Source: Diplolepis rosae | Taxonomy: Eukaryota; Arthropoda; Insecta; Hymenoptera; Diplolepididae | Direction of reading: 5' to 3' | DNA: 64,000 nt | Assembly: GCA_030998225.1 (NCBI GenBank) | Contig: JAPYXD010000723.1 | Coordinates: 21,779,501 to 21,843,500 of the forward strand | In this document: positions 23,291-34,136 of the stretch, in pieces | Position numbering within the stretch: position 1 is the first letter of the stretch | Layout: each line of letters starts with the position of its first letter | Translations under genes and position numbers: made by a program | Notes under the pieces: generated by a model | Told to the model about the DNA's origin: nothing | Databases searched by the model: none | Seen by the model: the letters and a program-made list of their open reading frames with translations, nothing else

Positions 23291-23367
23291 TGTGTCAGGA
23301 GAAATCGAACCTCCGAATATACTTGCCTTTCCGGGGACTTACTGTCATAAACGCACCAAGCCAACAC
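23291..23367 (-). repeat. tRNA-like unit, left arm of the hairpin
   Basis: Mirror copy of 23891-23967. The minus strand has A box TGGCTTGGTG and B box GGTTCGATTTC, and the T stem is slightly damaged compared with the right copy. Boundaries are approximate. Confidence 0.5.
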
Positions 23368-23890
23368 CGCTTACAGCATTCCAAATAATTTTTCGGTATA
23401 TTTCACTTTTTAGTTTTAGATGTTTTATTTGAATGGAAATTAGGACTTAAAGCGACCTCTATTGGGTCTGATTACGAACACTTTCGTGAACCGACAATCT
23501 TAGATGGTAAATTTACCAATTCTGTATATTCTTAAGATGTTGTTGAGGTTTTAGACCAGATAATTAATTAATAATTTTCGATGTTACCGGTATTATAGTA
23601 TTTGAGGAAAGTAGATGGAAAGTAGATAAAAAACCGGAAAGGCCATCTACTTTCCTCAAATACTATAATACCGGTAACATCGAAAATTATTAATTAATTA
23701 TCTGGCCTAAAACCTCAACAACATCTTAAGAATATACAGAATTGGTAAATTTACCATCTAAGATTGTCGTTTCACGAAAGTGTTCGCAATCAGACCCAAT
23801 GGAGGTCACTTTAAGCCCTAATTTTCATTCAAATAAGCATCTAAACTGAAATGTGAAATATACCGAAAATTATTTGAAATGCTGTAAGCG

Positions 23891-23967
23891 GTGTTGGCTT
23901 GGTGCGTTTATCACAGTAAGTCCCCGGAAAGGCAAGTATATTCGGAGGTTCGATTCCTCCTGACACA
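23891..23967 (+). repeat. tRNA-like unit, right arm of the hairpin
   Basis: A 77-nt cloverleaf-like segment: acceptor GTGTTGG pairs with CTGACAC (two G-U wobbles), A box TGGCTTGGTG, B box GGTTCGATTCC and a perfect T stem GGAGG/CCTCC. No sound anticodon arm with U33 is visible, so this is more likely a tRNA-derived SINE head than a working tRNA. Confidence 0.55.
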
Positions 23968-24128
23968 TGCAAGATGCACGCTTTCAAATTTTTTTCGGTC
24001 TTAAAAATATTCTACCATCTATATTATTTATTTATCATATTTCACTGACTTAAATAATTATACAAAACCGGAAAGGCCATCTACTTTCCTCAAATACTAT
24101 AATACCGGTAACATCGAAAATTATTAAT

Positions 24129-25935
24129 TGCCATTTTTATCTTTGTTTCTAACTCGTTTCTAAATGATTCAATTAATTTTTTCAAATAATTTAAAAAGCA
24201 ATTAATCAAAAATTAATTAAACAATTTGGATCCTTTCAATACTTCCAATATAAATTTAAAATGTTATCAATCTGTTTAAATAGAAAGGGATAGGTTGTCC
24301 TTGGATTAATTGAATTATTGAAACAGTCCTCATCAAATTCAATTATAGTTACTGTTGTCAACTTATTAAAATCGTTAATTACATGTTATGTAGCATTGTT
24401 ATACCTACATATATTTTACTCCTATAGAATTCTAGAACATTTGTACCTTAAATTTAATTTAATGAAGCAGGTGACTTTGTCGACGAATAACGAGTGTTGT
24501 GCTTCACTCGGAATATATTTCAAGTAAATAGATTTTATTCTAGGGTATAATGTCGTATCTCGTTCCACTTGGCCGTTCCGAAAACTGGTTTCTGGCTCGT
24601 TTCCAATTCAAAATTACCCAGGAACACTAGCTAGTCGAACAAATAACTTTACTATCATTTATCTGAGCTCGAGATTAAGACATTTTTCTTCAAATTGGCG
24701 TCCCTTTCAACCCCTAATAAAGGTCACTACATATTCAACTGTTGAACATATTCGATTTCTTTCCTTTCTTATTTGATTTAGACATTAAGTGCAAAAAAAA
24801 TATTTTCTAGAGCTTGAAAAGTTACTCTCGTCATAGATTTAAAAAATAAATATCTCCACGTCGAATTTGATCAAATATTTTAAACTGAAAGATTTTCATG
24901 AAAAATCTGGAATACAAGTTTATAGTATTTAAAAATCATATTTCAAGGTTTTAAATCAATGTATAAGGTATTAAATGAATGTGTTTTGATTTTTAATATT
25001 AATATAATCAACACTTGGAGAGGCCTAAAGTTTTAAACACGATAAAAACACAAGTTTATCTAGGTTATATACCAGAAATTTTTGAAATAAATAAATATAA
25101 AATAAATATAAAATAAAATAAATCTCCATTGTGTTTAAAAAAAAATCCTTTTCAAATTCAGACAATAATTTTTTGAATTAAAAAAAGACATTCGCGTTGA
25201 TAAAACCACATAGGTTAAATCAAAATAATATATTTTCAAATTAAATGAATCATTCCAACAAAGAATTCGTTTTGTTTGATTAAGAAAAATAAGAGTTAAT
25301 AAACGATTTTTCCGATTTGAATGGAAGTTTTATTTGAATGTACATAAAGGACTTTACAGATATTTTCTGCATTTCGTATACCAAAATCCTTAATACGCCA
25401 AACTTACAAATATTCAATAACAAGGAGTATGATTAAATAATCATTTAAAATATTCTCAAACATGGTTGAATCTATTTCAAATTCAAAGTTTTTACGTTTT
25501 CTAAATTTGATTTTTAAAATTTTTTGAACTTTCCGTAACGAATTTAAACTTTTCAAGCATATTTTATAAAATTATTTCACAAAATTCACTGAATTTTCAT
25601 CTATGAAACTTTTATAAAAATTATAATTATTTTTATAAATGTTGAAAATCAATTCTGATTCAGTACAAAAAATGTCTAGGAAATTAGGAAATTGTAAGTA
25701 TAACATATATTCATGATCACTGAAATAATTTCGTGGCATGTTCCGGTACACTTTCATTGTTTTATTGACCTAAAGTAATAAATTTGTAATAAATAATCTG
25801 GCTTGGGCTCAGTTTTTATCTGATTATTATGTTTTCAAAAAATACTCTTAAGACTCAATTATAATGTTAAATTATTCAACCGTCTTTTATTTGAGTAATA
25901 AATTAATAAAGTGAATTAAACATTTTCCAGACGTA
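24129..25935. other. AT-rich stretch, nothing recognised
   Basis: 1.8 kb without coding motifs, inverted ends or tRNA boxes that I can support. Confidence 0.4.
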
Positions 25936-26579
25936 GCATCCCGAGTTGAACTATTGATTCTCTATTGATTCTCTAAGATGCTCCATTTTCGAGGACTTGA
26001 GAGAATCAAAAGAGGAGTATTAGCTGTTGAAATCAATGTAATTTTGATCCTCTGTTGATGCTCTTTTCCTGCAGATATTTCCGTTTTTGCACCTTGGAGG
26101 ATCTTAAAGAGTAGCAACGAAGATTCTCCTTACCTCCTCTATGATTCTCCATTTTTAAAAGTATATAATTCCTAATGACGTCAGGAATTAGCAACGGTTT
26201 ATTATTATTTATATTTATCGTGTTGCTTAAGAGAGAAACAAAAATATAGTACCAGAATTTTAGAAAATAAGGAGGAATGTATCAAAGTATCAATGTCTGG
26301 TACATGTCGAATTTTGTTTGAAAACATTCATCCAAATGGTACCGGAGATTGATTTTTTGGTGGATTCCTCATTGTTGCCTACAATTTCATGATTATATTT
26401 ACATTCCTGTCCTAATCAACCCGATGAATATAAATAATATAAAATGGTTGGTCATTTGTGACGTCATTACGCATCACATACCCTCAAGTACCAGAATGAA
26501 AAGGGTTCAACAAGAGCGTGCCCTCGATTTTTCGAAAACTATTAGAGATTTTAAAACGTTTTATTTTTGAGTAAAAGTA

Positions 26580-27304
26580 CTCTCAAAGGACTACGGCGCT
26601 ACTATTTAATAGATAGTCCAGTCTCCATCGTTGTCCAGAATGGCCTGGCACCTTTTCGGCATGCTTTCCACTAATTTTTCAGCGTAGTCCTTTGGTAATT
26701 CTTGCCATATCTTCCTGATTTTTTGCGAGAGCTGTTTCATGGTGAATACACGTTTTCCCGCAAGCTTCCTCTTTGAAACACTCCAGACATTTTCGATTGG
26801 ATTCGCATCGGGGGACTGTGATGGCCAGTCCAAAGTTGTGATGCCCTTTTCTGTTTTCCAGGCGGTGCAGAGACGGCTTCGATTTTTCGGGTCGTTATTT
26901 TCTTGTAAGATCCAATCGGCCGTATCGGCTCCAAACATCTGTGTAGCAGACCTTAGAAGACCACGTTCATATATTTGGAGCATTTTCTGAGCATTCAAGT
27001 TCTCGGTGAAGAGCTCTAAACACCCAAAACCGCGCTATGAGAAGCATCCCCAAACATGGACCTTCACGGGGTGTTTTTTATTGGCTTTATAACGCTCAAC
27101 CCACTTCTTCACGAACGATTTCGACTTTTTGATGTATTTAGCAGCGACTGTATAGGACATAAGTGGTCCCTTTGGATGGGTACACAAGAAGACCGTTTCA
27201 AAACGTTTCGCGTACACAGAACTCATTATGACTCACGTCTGCTGTCTCCGACGATTCGAGCGCTACTGAATCGCCTTGGTAATTGCGCCGTAGTCCTTTA
27301 AATG
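26580..27304 (-). mobile_element. Tc1-like element, internally deleted, TA target
   Basis: Inverted ends (AAAGGACTACGGCGC at 26585 and its complement at 27285-27299) lie inside TA dinucleotides at 26578-26579 and 27305-27306. At 725 bp it is about half the length of a complete Tc1 family element. It sits inside the larger element at 25936-27525. Confidence 0.85.
26606..27226 (-). pseudogene. Tc1-like transposase, internally deleted, catalytic Asp lost
   Basis: Minus-strand relic of a DD34E transposase. The N-terminal helix-turn-helix part (27160-27060) reads SYTVAAKYIKKSKSFVKKWV. After ERYKANK it jumps to VKVHVWGCFS, so the rest of the DNA-binding region and the first catalytic Asp are deleted. 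Another break near 27035 leads into the C-terminal half (26998-26606): LNAQKMLQIY-type wording, then LQENNDPKN where Tc1 proteins have QDNDPKH, so the second Asp is Asn, then the hallmark DWPSQSPDANPIENVW with its Glu. It ends at stop 26606-26608. Inactive. Confidence 0.85.
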
Positions 27305-27315
27305 TACTTTCATTA

Positions 27316-27501
27316 AATCAAGAGAGTATAAAGAGAAGCAAAAGCGAATCAAAAGAGTATCAAGAGAAGCAAAAGAGAATCAAGAGAGTATCAAGAGAAG
27401 CAAAAGAGAATCAAAAGAGTATCAAGAGAAACAAAAGAGAATCAAGAGAGTATCAAGAGGAGCAAAAGAGAATCAAGAGAGTATCAAGAGAAGCAAAAGA
27501 G
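27316..27501 (+). repeat. 31-bp tandem repeat, six copies
   Basis: Six units of 31 bp (AATCAAGAGAGTATCAAGAG then AAGCAAAAGAG) differ at only a few positions. Each unit is built from three related words of about 10 bp. It is purine-rich on the plus strand, so a long reading frame across it is an artefact. It forms the right subterminal region of the element at 25936-27525. Confidence 0.9.
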
Positions 27502-27609
27502 AATCAATAGTTCGACTCAGGATACTTACATTATTTTTAGCAAATATGAAATAAAATGTTAACAATATTCTTAACGGTGGATTTCTATTCAAAATCTCTT
27601 CCGAAATTT

Positions 27610-27806
27610 CTACACAGGGAGCGATGCCCCCATGACTAAACAAAACAAGTTTGTTACACCTATCAAATTTTTTGGTTGCACAAACCAAATGTTTCATGAG
27701 AAAAAATTTGGTTGTCTTGACAAAACTTTTTGTTAGCTGTATAAAAATCAAATTTGTTTGTTGAGGCAACCAAATTTTCGATGACGCAACTAAAAAGTTT
27801 TCTTAG
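27610..27806. repeat. Possible MITE with TTGGTTG words
   Basis: Between TACACAGGGAGC (27611) and TTCTTAGTATA (27797), words such as TTTGGTTGCACAAACCAAAT and AGGCAACCAAATTTT recur in both orientations. The texture resembles the MITE at 35364-35592, but I could not pin down inverted ends. Confidence 0.3.
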
Positions 27807-28221
27807 TATACAAGATTCTACTCATATAAAAATGCAAATTTATTTAAAATTATTAAAAATGTCTCAGGTTTGAGAAACGCAAAGGTTGAGAGACCCTAAG
27901 TTATGCGTATGTAACACCAGTCGACTCGTATGCAAATCCCGTCAGTCTATTGTGTTGGCACTGAAAGGTGTAATAATGCATTCGTATTTTCTCCGTTATT
28001 TGAAGTAAGGTGACGTGTAACGTGGTACTTAAGCAGCTCATAAATGTCTAATATTGTAACATGTCTTAGTAAGGCAACTCTAAAAGCAAGTCTTGCGTTA
28101 GAAATCATTTCTCCTACATTCACTGCTGCTTATATCACAATTTAATGTTCTAGCACCTCCAAAAGTAATCTCATTACACTGAAGGAGATTAATAGTTGGT
28201 ACACCTATTTTTCTGATAAGA
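27807..28221. other. No feature recognised
   Basis: Moderately AT-rich, no conserved reading frame. TATGCGTATGTAACACCAGTC near 27903 is not assignable. Confidence 0.35.
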
Positions 28222-28225
28222 TTAA

Positions 28226-28582
28226 GGCCATGGATCAATCGGACCACGTGATTAAATTATACATTTTTTCGTTCACGTAAGATAACTTTTTTAATTTACA
28301 AAGTATCTTTCTGAAAATTTGTAAAAAGTAAGAAGAGACAATAAAGCACGTCTGTTAACTCCTTTTTAGTAAAACTTTTGAAAAAAATTCGAAAACTCGT
28401 CGAGATATAAGTTAACTGGAAAATTTGTTGCAAAATTTTCACTCAAACGAAATTGACAGATGTTATTTATCATTTTTAATCGTATTTTCCAAATTTCCAG
28501 GAAGACATTTTGTATAATAAAATAGTTTTCTTACATGAACTACTACAGGAATTGGGTCGCGTGATCTGGTTGATCCATGACC
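28226..28582. mobile_element. Hairpin MITE flanked by TTAA
   Basis: The inverted ends GGCCATGGATCAATCGGACC and, on the minus strand at the right, GGTCATGGATCAACCAGATC lie between TTAA at 28222-28225 and 28583-28586. Inverted similarity continues inward for about 100 bp on each side. TTAA flanks are typical of piggyBac targets, but the ends do not start with the usual CCC, so the family is uncertain. Confidence 0.6.
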
Positions 28583-28899
28583 TTAACCATCCTGTATGGC
28601 TCGTATAGATACCACCAAATGGGATGTGTATTTTGATCCCCCGATTTTCATTGAATGAATATCAGAGGATCAACAATCTATGAGGGAAGGTATTTATATA
28701 TTTCATATGACTAATTTATAAATGATATGCCTTCACACTACAATTTTACTGTGGAAAAACAAAGAGATTAAGTGAGACGGAGAAGGAAAAGACACCCAAC
28801 TAAAAGAGATACTTCGAAAGCATAAGCATAATTCTGATTCCGTAAACTGTATCACACGTGTATGAACAAAAAGTTCGTAGAAAAAATTCTTAGAAAATA

Positions 28900-29012
28900 T
28901 CAATTTCACCCCATATCAATATCAACATCATCCTCTTTCAAATAATTTCCCTCTGCAGGAATATACCGCTGCCAACGTTGTTGCCACTCGGGATGGCAGT
29001 GTTCGTACTCGC
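28900..29012 (-). pseudogene. Mariner transposase C-terminal fragment
   Basis: The minus strand reads LSEYEHCHPEWQQRWQRYIP then AEGNYLKEDDVDIDM, the usual C-terminal wording of mariner transposases after the last helix. The catalytic core is absent. It is an isolated 110-bp relic. Confidence 0.55.
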
Positions 29013-29322
29013 TCAGTTTCGCGGCCTAAAACGTCATCGTTGTTTCATGTTTGATCTCCCTAATTTCGTTTAAATTCACGAGAAGTGATGCACGTGCCAG
29101 AGCTCCGGTGTGAAATTCAAATGCTTTAAAAGAATCTTGAAAAGAATCAAATTTTACTTCCAAAAGAACCAATTTTGTCGATAGAATATCTGGAAAAGAA
29201 CAGATTTTGAAAAAACCGTTTCACATGATTTACAACTTGGGAGTTATTGTTAGTTGATAACATACCTTAATTGTTACAATGCATGTGCAGAGATTCAATG
29301 ACAAAAATATTTTAATATCGGG

Positions 29323-29733
29323 ATGTTGAATAAGTTCTCGTTGTTTAATAATGAAAATTTTACTGAAACAGTTCGTAAAGTTAAAAGTTTTCTCGGATGT
29401 CACGAAGCACCTTCTCGGTCAGCTATTGTGAAATTGGTGCAAAAATTCGAGCTGTTGGGACAAGTTAGTGATGTGAAGAATCGAACTTGTGTCCGTCGTG
29501 CAAGAACACCAGCGAATATTGCTTCTGTAGCTCACAGTGTGGAGGAAAACCCAGGTTTGTTCATTCCACGCTGTACTTTGAAATTAGGCATTTCGCAAAC
29601 GACTCTACACCAGATTTTATGGCCAGAATTGGAAGATATGGATGTGGACGATGTTTATTTCCAACAAGACGGCGCTACGTGCCACACAAGTGGTGAAATC
29701 ATCGGTCTTTTAAGTATTGTTTTTCATTATTAA
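29323..29733 (+). pseudogene. Tc1/mariner-superfamily transposase, internally deleted
   Basis: The N-terminal part has the tandem helix-turn-helix layout of a distinct insect DDE lineage (VRKVKSFLGCHEAPSRSAIV, VKNRTCVRRARTPANIASVA, LKLGISQTTLHQIL) related to the protein at 62.9-63.6 kb. After HQIL it jumps to the core segment DVYFQQDGATCHTSGEI, which contains the second catalytic Asp, so the first Asp and about 100 residues are lost. It then ends within 20 residues, without the third acidic residue. ATG 29323 starts the frame. No inverted ends found. Confidence 0.75.
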
Positions 29734-29914
29734 TGGCAAACCTTCCGCTATTGAATGAAATAAAAATCAAATTATTTTCCACAAAAAGCACGCGCTTATC
29801 TCATAAATCGAAATGAAACCTCCAATTGGAAAACCCTTTACTATAAAAAAGCTTGGAATTCAATGTATGTGATTCCGCCGAAGTGTAAACAACTTTTTTT
29901 TCAGAGTGTTGAAC

Positions 29915-30820
29915 ATGTCGAATTTTGTGCAAAAAAAGTACTTGCAGGGTATTTCTCAGCACTACTTTATTGAAACAAAATCTGCAATTGAAGCACACTG
30001 AATTTTTGTTGAGACTTACAGTGACCATGCCCTATGGGAAACAATATTCAGAGATTGGTTTGATGTTGAAAATAAAGACCGCTCTGGCGTGCCGAAAAAG
30101 GTTCAAGACGAAGAATTTGGGACATTACTTGATGAAGACTCATGTCAGATGCTAGCTGAACTTGCAGAATCGTTAGGAGTTGATCACACAACAGTTTCGA
30201 AACGTTTGAAAGCATTAGGAATTATTCAAAAGCAAGGGAATTGGATGCCGTACGAGTTGAAGCCAAGAGACGTCGAACGGCGTCTTTTCACGTAAGAACA
30301 GCTGCTTCAACGGCAGTAAACAAGAGATTTTTTGCATCGTATCGTGACTGGCGATACAAAATAAATACACTACGATAAACCTAAGCGTAGAAAATCGTGG
30401 GGTAAGCTTGGCCATGCATTACCATTGTCGACAAAGCCAAATATCCATGGTTACAAGCTTCTGCTCTGCATTAGATAGGATCAGCTGGGTGTAGTTTATT
30501 ACGAGTTGCTCGAAACCAACGAAACCATCACGGGAGATCACTATCGACTACAATTGATGCGTTTGAGCCGAGCATTGAAGAAAGAGCGACTGCTATACGA
30601 GCAGAGACACGACAAAGTGATTTTGCATCATGTCAACGCTCAGCCACATTTGCAAAACCAGTGGTGGTTTAAGAATTCGTGTGATTTTTTCTAAGGCTTA
30701 AGAAACAACGGAAAGAAGAAAGGCGGCCGCCCCTCTTACTTGAAAACGCTTAAATAGGAAGTCCTACCCCACCCGCTCTATTCGCCAGGCATTGCCCTTT
30801 CCGATTATTCTGATAAAGAA
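29915..30820 (+). pseudogene. Mariner transposase, mauritiana type, many stops
   Basis: ATG 29915 starts MSNFVQKKYLQGISQHYFIE; the first stop comes early (near 30000). Further on the same frame reads VPKKVQDEEFGTLLDEDSCQ, TVSKRLKALGIIQKQGNW, YELKPRDVERRLF, then HRIVTGDTK with the first Asp kept, HGYKLLLCI and LMRLSRALKK. At the second Asp it reads LHHVN, an Asp to Val change. The third block is degenerate (YSPGIALSDYS near 30805), and homology ends at about 30820, short of the C-terminus. Several in-frame stops (30295, 30315, 30361, 30475) make it a clear relic. Confidence 0.8.
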
Positions 30821-31031
30821 ACTATAATTGTGAAAATATATTGTGATTTTGAATGAAATCAAAACTTCTTCAGACATATGATTGTAAAGTTGTGAGTTTT
30901 CCTCAAAGCATGAAGACACATTGATACTCTATTAATAGGAGCACAATGGCGCCGAAAATTGAAAGACGATAAGTTTCCTTGGCACAATGCACCATTTTTA
31001 TACAAGCAAAAAAAAATGATGAAAAAGTATA

Positions 31032-32060
31032 TTTCGTGTGTTGATTAAACACTACTTTTCGCGTGGAAAGACCTTATCAGAAATCAAGGCCAAGATTGAT
31101 AAATATTATTCGGACTCTGCTCCGTCGTATGGAATGGTTCAGAAGTGATTTATCGAATTTTGTTGTGGTCGTGCAAGCACAGAAACCATACCAAGTTCAG
31201 GTCATCCAAATGAGATCACTACACCAGAAATGATCAATAAAATCCATCATATTGTTTTAAATGACCCGGAAGTAAAAGTGCGTGAGATAGCTGAGATCGT
31301 ATACATCTAAACTGAGCGTGTGGTCAATATTTTGCATAAACATTTGGGCATGAGAAAGCTCTGTGCAAGATGGGTGCCGCTATTGCTCACAATCGACTAA
31401 AAACGCATTCGTGTAACCACTTCGGAGCAAAATTTGGCCTATTTTAACGACAAGCCGAAAGAGTTTTTGCGTTTATTTGTGACGATTGATGAAACATGGA
31501 TCTACCATTATACTCCGGAATCACGTGAAGTGTCAAAATAGTGGGTTAAACCTGGTGAAGGTACACCAAAGCCTCCGAAAACGTAACAATCGGCTGGGAA
31601 AGTTATTGCTGGTGTTTTTTGGGATGCACATGGAGTAATCTTCATCGAATACCTTGAGAAAGGAAGGGCGATTACTGGAGCATATTATGCTGCATTAATG
31701 GATCGATTGGTTGACGAAATCAGGAAGAAACGGTCACATTTCAAGAAGAAAAAAATCCTTTTTCATGATGACAATGCACCACCGTCTTCTCCAGACCTGG
31801 CCCCCAGTGACTATTATCTGTTCCCAAACCTCAAGAGATGGCTTTGCGGTAGGCGTTTAGAGTCTGACGAAGTAGTTGAATGTGAAGCAGAATGATAGTT
31901 TGGAAGGTTTGACAAATCGTATTGTTTGGAAGGCATAGAAAAGTTCAAAGATCGTTGGACTCATTGTATCGAGCTAAAAGGGAAGTACATCGAGAAATAA
32001 AACCGATTTTTGTCAAAAAAATTAATTCTTGTTCATTTTATCACGGCAATGTCAAAACTC
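31032..32060 (+). pseudogene. Mariner transposase, irritans type, six or more in-frame stops
   Basis: One continuous frame from FRVLIKHYFSRGKTLSEIKA (31032) to ELKGKYIEK (stop 31997-31999) keeps nearly the whole irritans protein but with stop codons after GMVQK, at VYI/TER, ID/KR, SK/WVK and PKT/QSAGK, and a pair after VECEAE. The first Asp is present (VTIDETWIYHYTPES). At the second (HDDNAPPSSPDLAPSDYYL) a deletion of about 25 residues fuses the second and third Asp blocks. The 3' untranslated end to about 32060 matches 20437-20494. No convincing inverted end on the left. It is the best-preserved long irritans copy here, but dead. Confidence 0.85.
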
Positions 32061-32149
32061 TTAGTAGTGCTAAAGAAAACCACTTTTTATGTAAATGGCC
32101 ACATAAAAGAACCTCTAGTTTTTTCAGTGCGATAAACAAGCAATTGATT

Positions 32150-32304
32150 TTTAATTTTGCACGGCAGGCTTTTTTTGTTCGTGATTCCCCTTCTTCTCGC
32201 CACCCGTAGACGATGGCAGGCTTCAGATCAGACGTGCCGTACACTTGACGCAACATTTCGATAATTTCCGAGCCGCTATTTCCGGGCTTCACAAGGAAAT
32301 TCAT
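32150..32304 (-). pseudogene. Mariner-type HTH N-terminal fragment
   Basis: Minus strand: MNFLVKPGNSGSEIIEMLRQ VYGTSDLKPAIVYGW, the HTH_48-like opening of mariner-superfamily transposases, starting at ATG 32304. After about 40 residues the frame loses similarity (near 32170). It lies directly downstream of, and opposite to, the irritans relic. Confidence 0.55.
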
Positions 32305-32309
32305 GTTGA

Positions 32310-33004
32310 TATGTTGTTCTTTTACACTCTCAAAACAGACTATTGACTGTCAAGTGATTCCTTTCACCATTAAAGGATTTTCTATTCGAAATTGCTATGA
32401 GAGGAAATGCTTTAAAATCTGGATTGTCGTTTCAAATGCTGTCCTTTTAATGTCAAAGTATTTCCTTTGGTCTGGAAATGAAATCCTTTGTCGTATAAAA
32501 GAAAAATAATTTTGAGGAGAAATGAAAAAATATTGTATGATATAACCTAATAAGAAATGTACACAAACCCAACTTTGACAAATGCCAATATTAAATCGAT
32601 CATTCTTAATACTATAACAACGAACCGTCTTAGATTTCAGCTTATAGAAATTTTAAGATACAACTTTGATGAAAACCATAATATTCATTGAAATTCAAGC
32701 ACGCTTTACAAAAGCATTTTGAAAAAAGACGACTGATAACCCTTTGATTGTTGAAAGCATTAAAAATTAATAAATTTATAATGCTTCGATTGTCAGAAGC
32801 AATGAAAAATGAGGTTATGCGGATAAAAATTGTTTGTTTTGGTATAAGTACCTTCCAAAATTTTTACTTCGCACTCTGGGATACCTAATATTTTAAAGAA
32901 ATCAATTTCCTTGACACATCCACGTTAATTAATCGCGATGATCAAAGAATATATAGCACAACACAAAAATCACTCGCGCATATTGCACTGTTAAACACTA
33001 GACA
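32310..33004. other. AT-rich stretch, nothing recognised
   Basis: No conserved frame or matched ends. It ends at the TA target of the mariner at 33007. Confidence 0.4.
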
Positions 33005-33040
33005 TACCAGGTCTAGAAGTATGAAACCGGAATTTCCCTA

Positions 33041-33996
33041 CACTGAGAGAAATCGGCTTTGGTTCCTGTGCACATAGCACATAAATTTTTTGTACAGTAG
33101 TTGCCTTGACCAAAAAAGTTGAAAGAAGCTACTACTTTTATAGTTATCATGACAGTAATTTGGACTTTTTTGTGTATTCGGTTGTTGTGACCAAAGTTGA
33201 TGATTAGAATGAGCTTTATACGTACCCCAACGGTTAGTACACGTACATTTTCTTTATGTGTACTGCCAAGCTCCTTTGGTTACTACAACCGCAGCGTTCG
33301 CTGTTGCGCTAGACAAATCAAGTATAACTTTCATTGAAAGATATGCAGCCTAAGTTGAATCCTGCCAATTCTCGTTCTCGATTCCTGGACTATATTTCAC
33401 CGTGCCAAGCATTATCAGGTAAATAATTCTATTATAAATATAGTTTGACAATTCTTTCTAAATGATAAACGATTTTGTTCGGGGACAATGCAATGCGTTC
33501 CAATTTTGCTGTCTCGTCGTATTTTGTCAAAACTATAGTCAGTCAAAAAAAGTTTATGATGATGAAAAAAGTGACAATTTTTTAACTTAATCGACGAAAG
33601 TTATCATAAATATCATTATACCGGATTATTTTTCTTAGATCTTTTCGGTGAAACTTTATTTTTTCTCATCAAATTGAATTTGTATTTTGATAACTAAGAG
33701 AACCATACCTATAACCTTAAAAATAATTTTGGCTGGGTATTTACTATCCGTAGACTTAGTCATTTTAACTAAACTCTATGCGCGGCTTTACGATGGACTT
33801 TGGTTCCTATAACCGCAGCGCTATGGTATTTCAAGTACCAGAATCGTGGTCTCAGTAACGTTCCTTGCAGTTGAAGTAAACACTTTTCCCATGTATGACA
33901 GCCACTACCATGATTGTCATGAGCACTTTAACATTTTTGTAAAGACGATTTTAACAAAAAAACTTTGGTCAGTGAAACCTAAAATTTCTCTCTGTG
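33041..33996 (-). mobile_element. 956-bp non-autonomous element, copy 1
   Basis: The ends CACTGAGAGAAATCGG and CACAGAGAGAAATTTT (read inward) lie between TA at 33039-33040 and 33997-33998. It is exactly as long as the copy at 57979-58934 and nearly identical to it in opposite orientation, so both moved recently. The interior has two similar blocks (TTTGGTTACTACAACCGCAG near 33272 and TTTGGTTCCTATAACCGCAG near 33800) and a short exon-like segment at 33343-33418. The TA target and ends suggest a Tc1/mariner-related transposase. None is encoded here. Confidence 0.9.
33343..33418 (+). other. Exon-like segment inside the 956-bp element
   Basis: ATG 33343 opens 25 codons (MQPKLNPANSRSRFLDYISP then CQALS) that end at CAG followed by GTAAAT, a plausible splice donor. 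The composition is more GC-rich than the rest of the element, and the same reading is present in copy 2 at 58557-58632 on the minus strand. It may be the first exon of a spliced transposase whose remaining exons were deleted, or captured host sequence. No family recognised. Confidence 0.3.
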
Positions 33997-34136
33997 TATT
34001 GATGGTGCTTGCCATCAATATAGGGACCGTACGACCGCTTCTGCAGCGCCATCTTCTCCCTCTAGCAGCTGAGAAATATTTTCAGTAGACAACAACCCAA
34101 GTTCGATATACCAGTGTATTTACTACAAGCATCAAC

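Larger units (their letters stand above)
23163..24095. mobile_element. Giant hairpin: two head-to-head copies of a tRNA-like repeat
   Basis: The left arm 23163-23618 and right arm 23643-24095 are reverse complements over about 455 bp with only scattered differences, separated by 24 bp. Each arm carries one tRNA-like unit. The outer ends read GAGGAAAGTAGATGGCC...CCGGTTTTG on both sides. The innermost segment (23641-23698) is repeated directly after the right arm (24076-24128), as expected if one more unit end lies there. It is extruding-prone cruciform DNA, non-coding. Confidence 0.85.
25936..27525. mobile_element. Element with 27-bp inverted ends and repetitive subterminal DNA
   Basis: GCATCCCGAGTTGAACTATT at 25936 is mirrored at about 27500-27525 (minus strand GTATCCTGAGTCGAACTATT). 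Next to both ends lie AATCAAGAGA-type words: sparse on the left (25958-26160) and amplified into a 31-bp array on the right. A Tc1 relic sits inside (26580-27304). Without the Tc1 it would be about 865 bp. No transposase of its own seen, so a non-autonomous foldback-like DNA element is likely. Confidence 0.65.

Noticed and set aside
23891..23967. Functional tRNA gene
   Set aside because: Good acceptor and T stems, but no anticodon arm with U33, and it is duplicated in a palindrome with its flanks.
27316..27501. CRISPR-like array
   Set aside because: Units are contiguous with no unique spacers, and the setting is eukaryotic.
27283..27510. Repetitive charged peptide frame (QEKQKRIKRVSRE units)
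   Set aside because: Pure translation of the 31-bp DNA tandem array. No reason to think it is expressed.
30719..30730. GCGGCCGC word suggesting cloning vector sequence
   Set aside because: It is an isolated 8-mer inside a decayed mariner. No vector sequence surrounds it.
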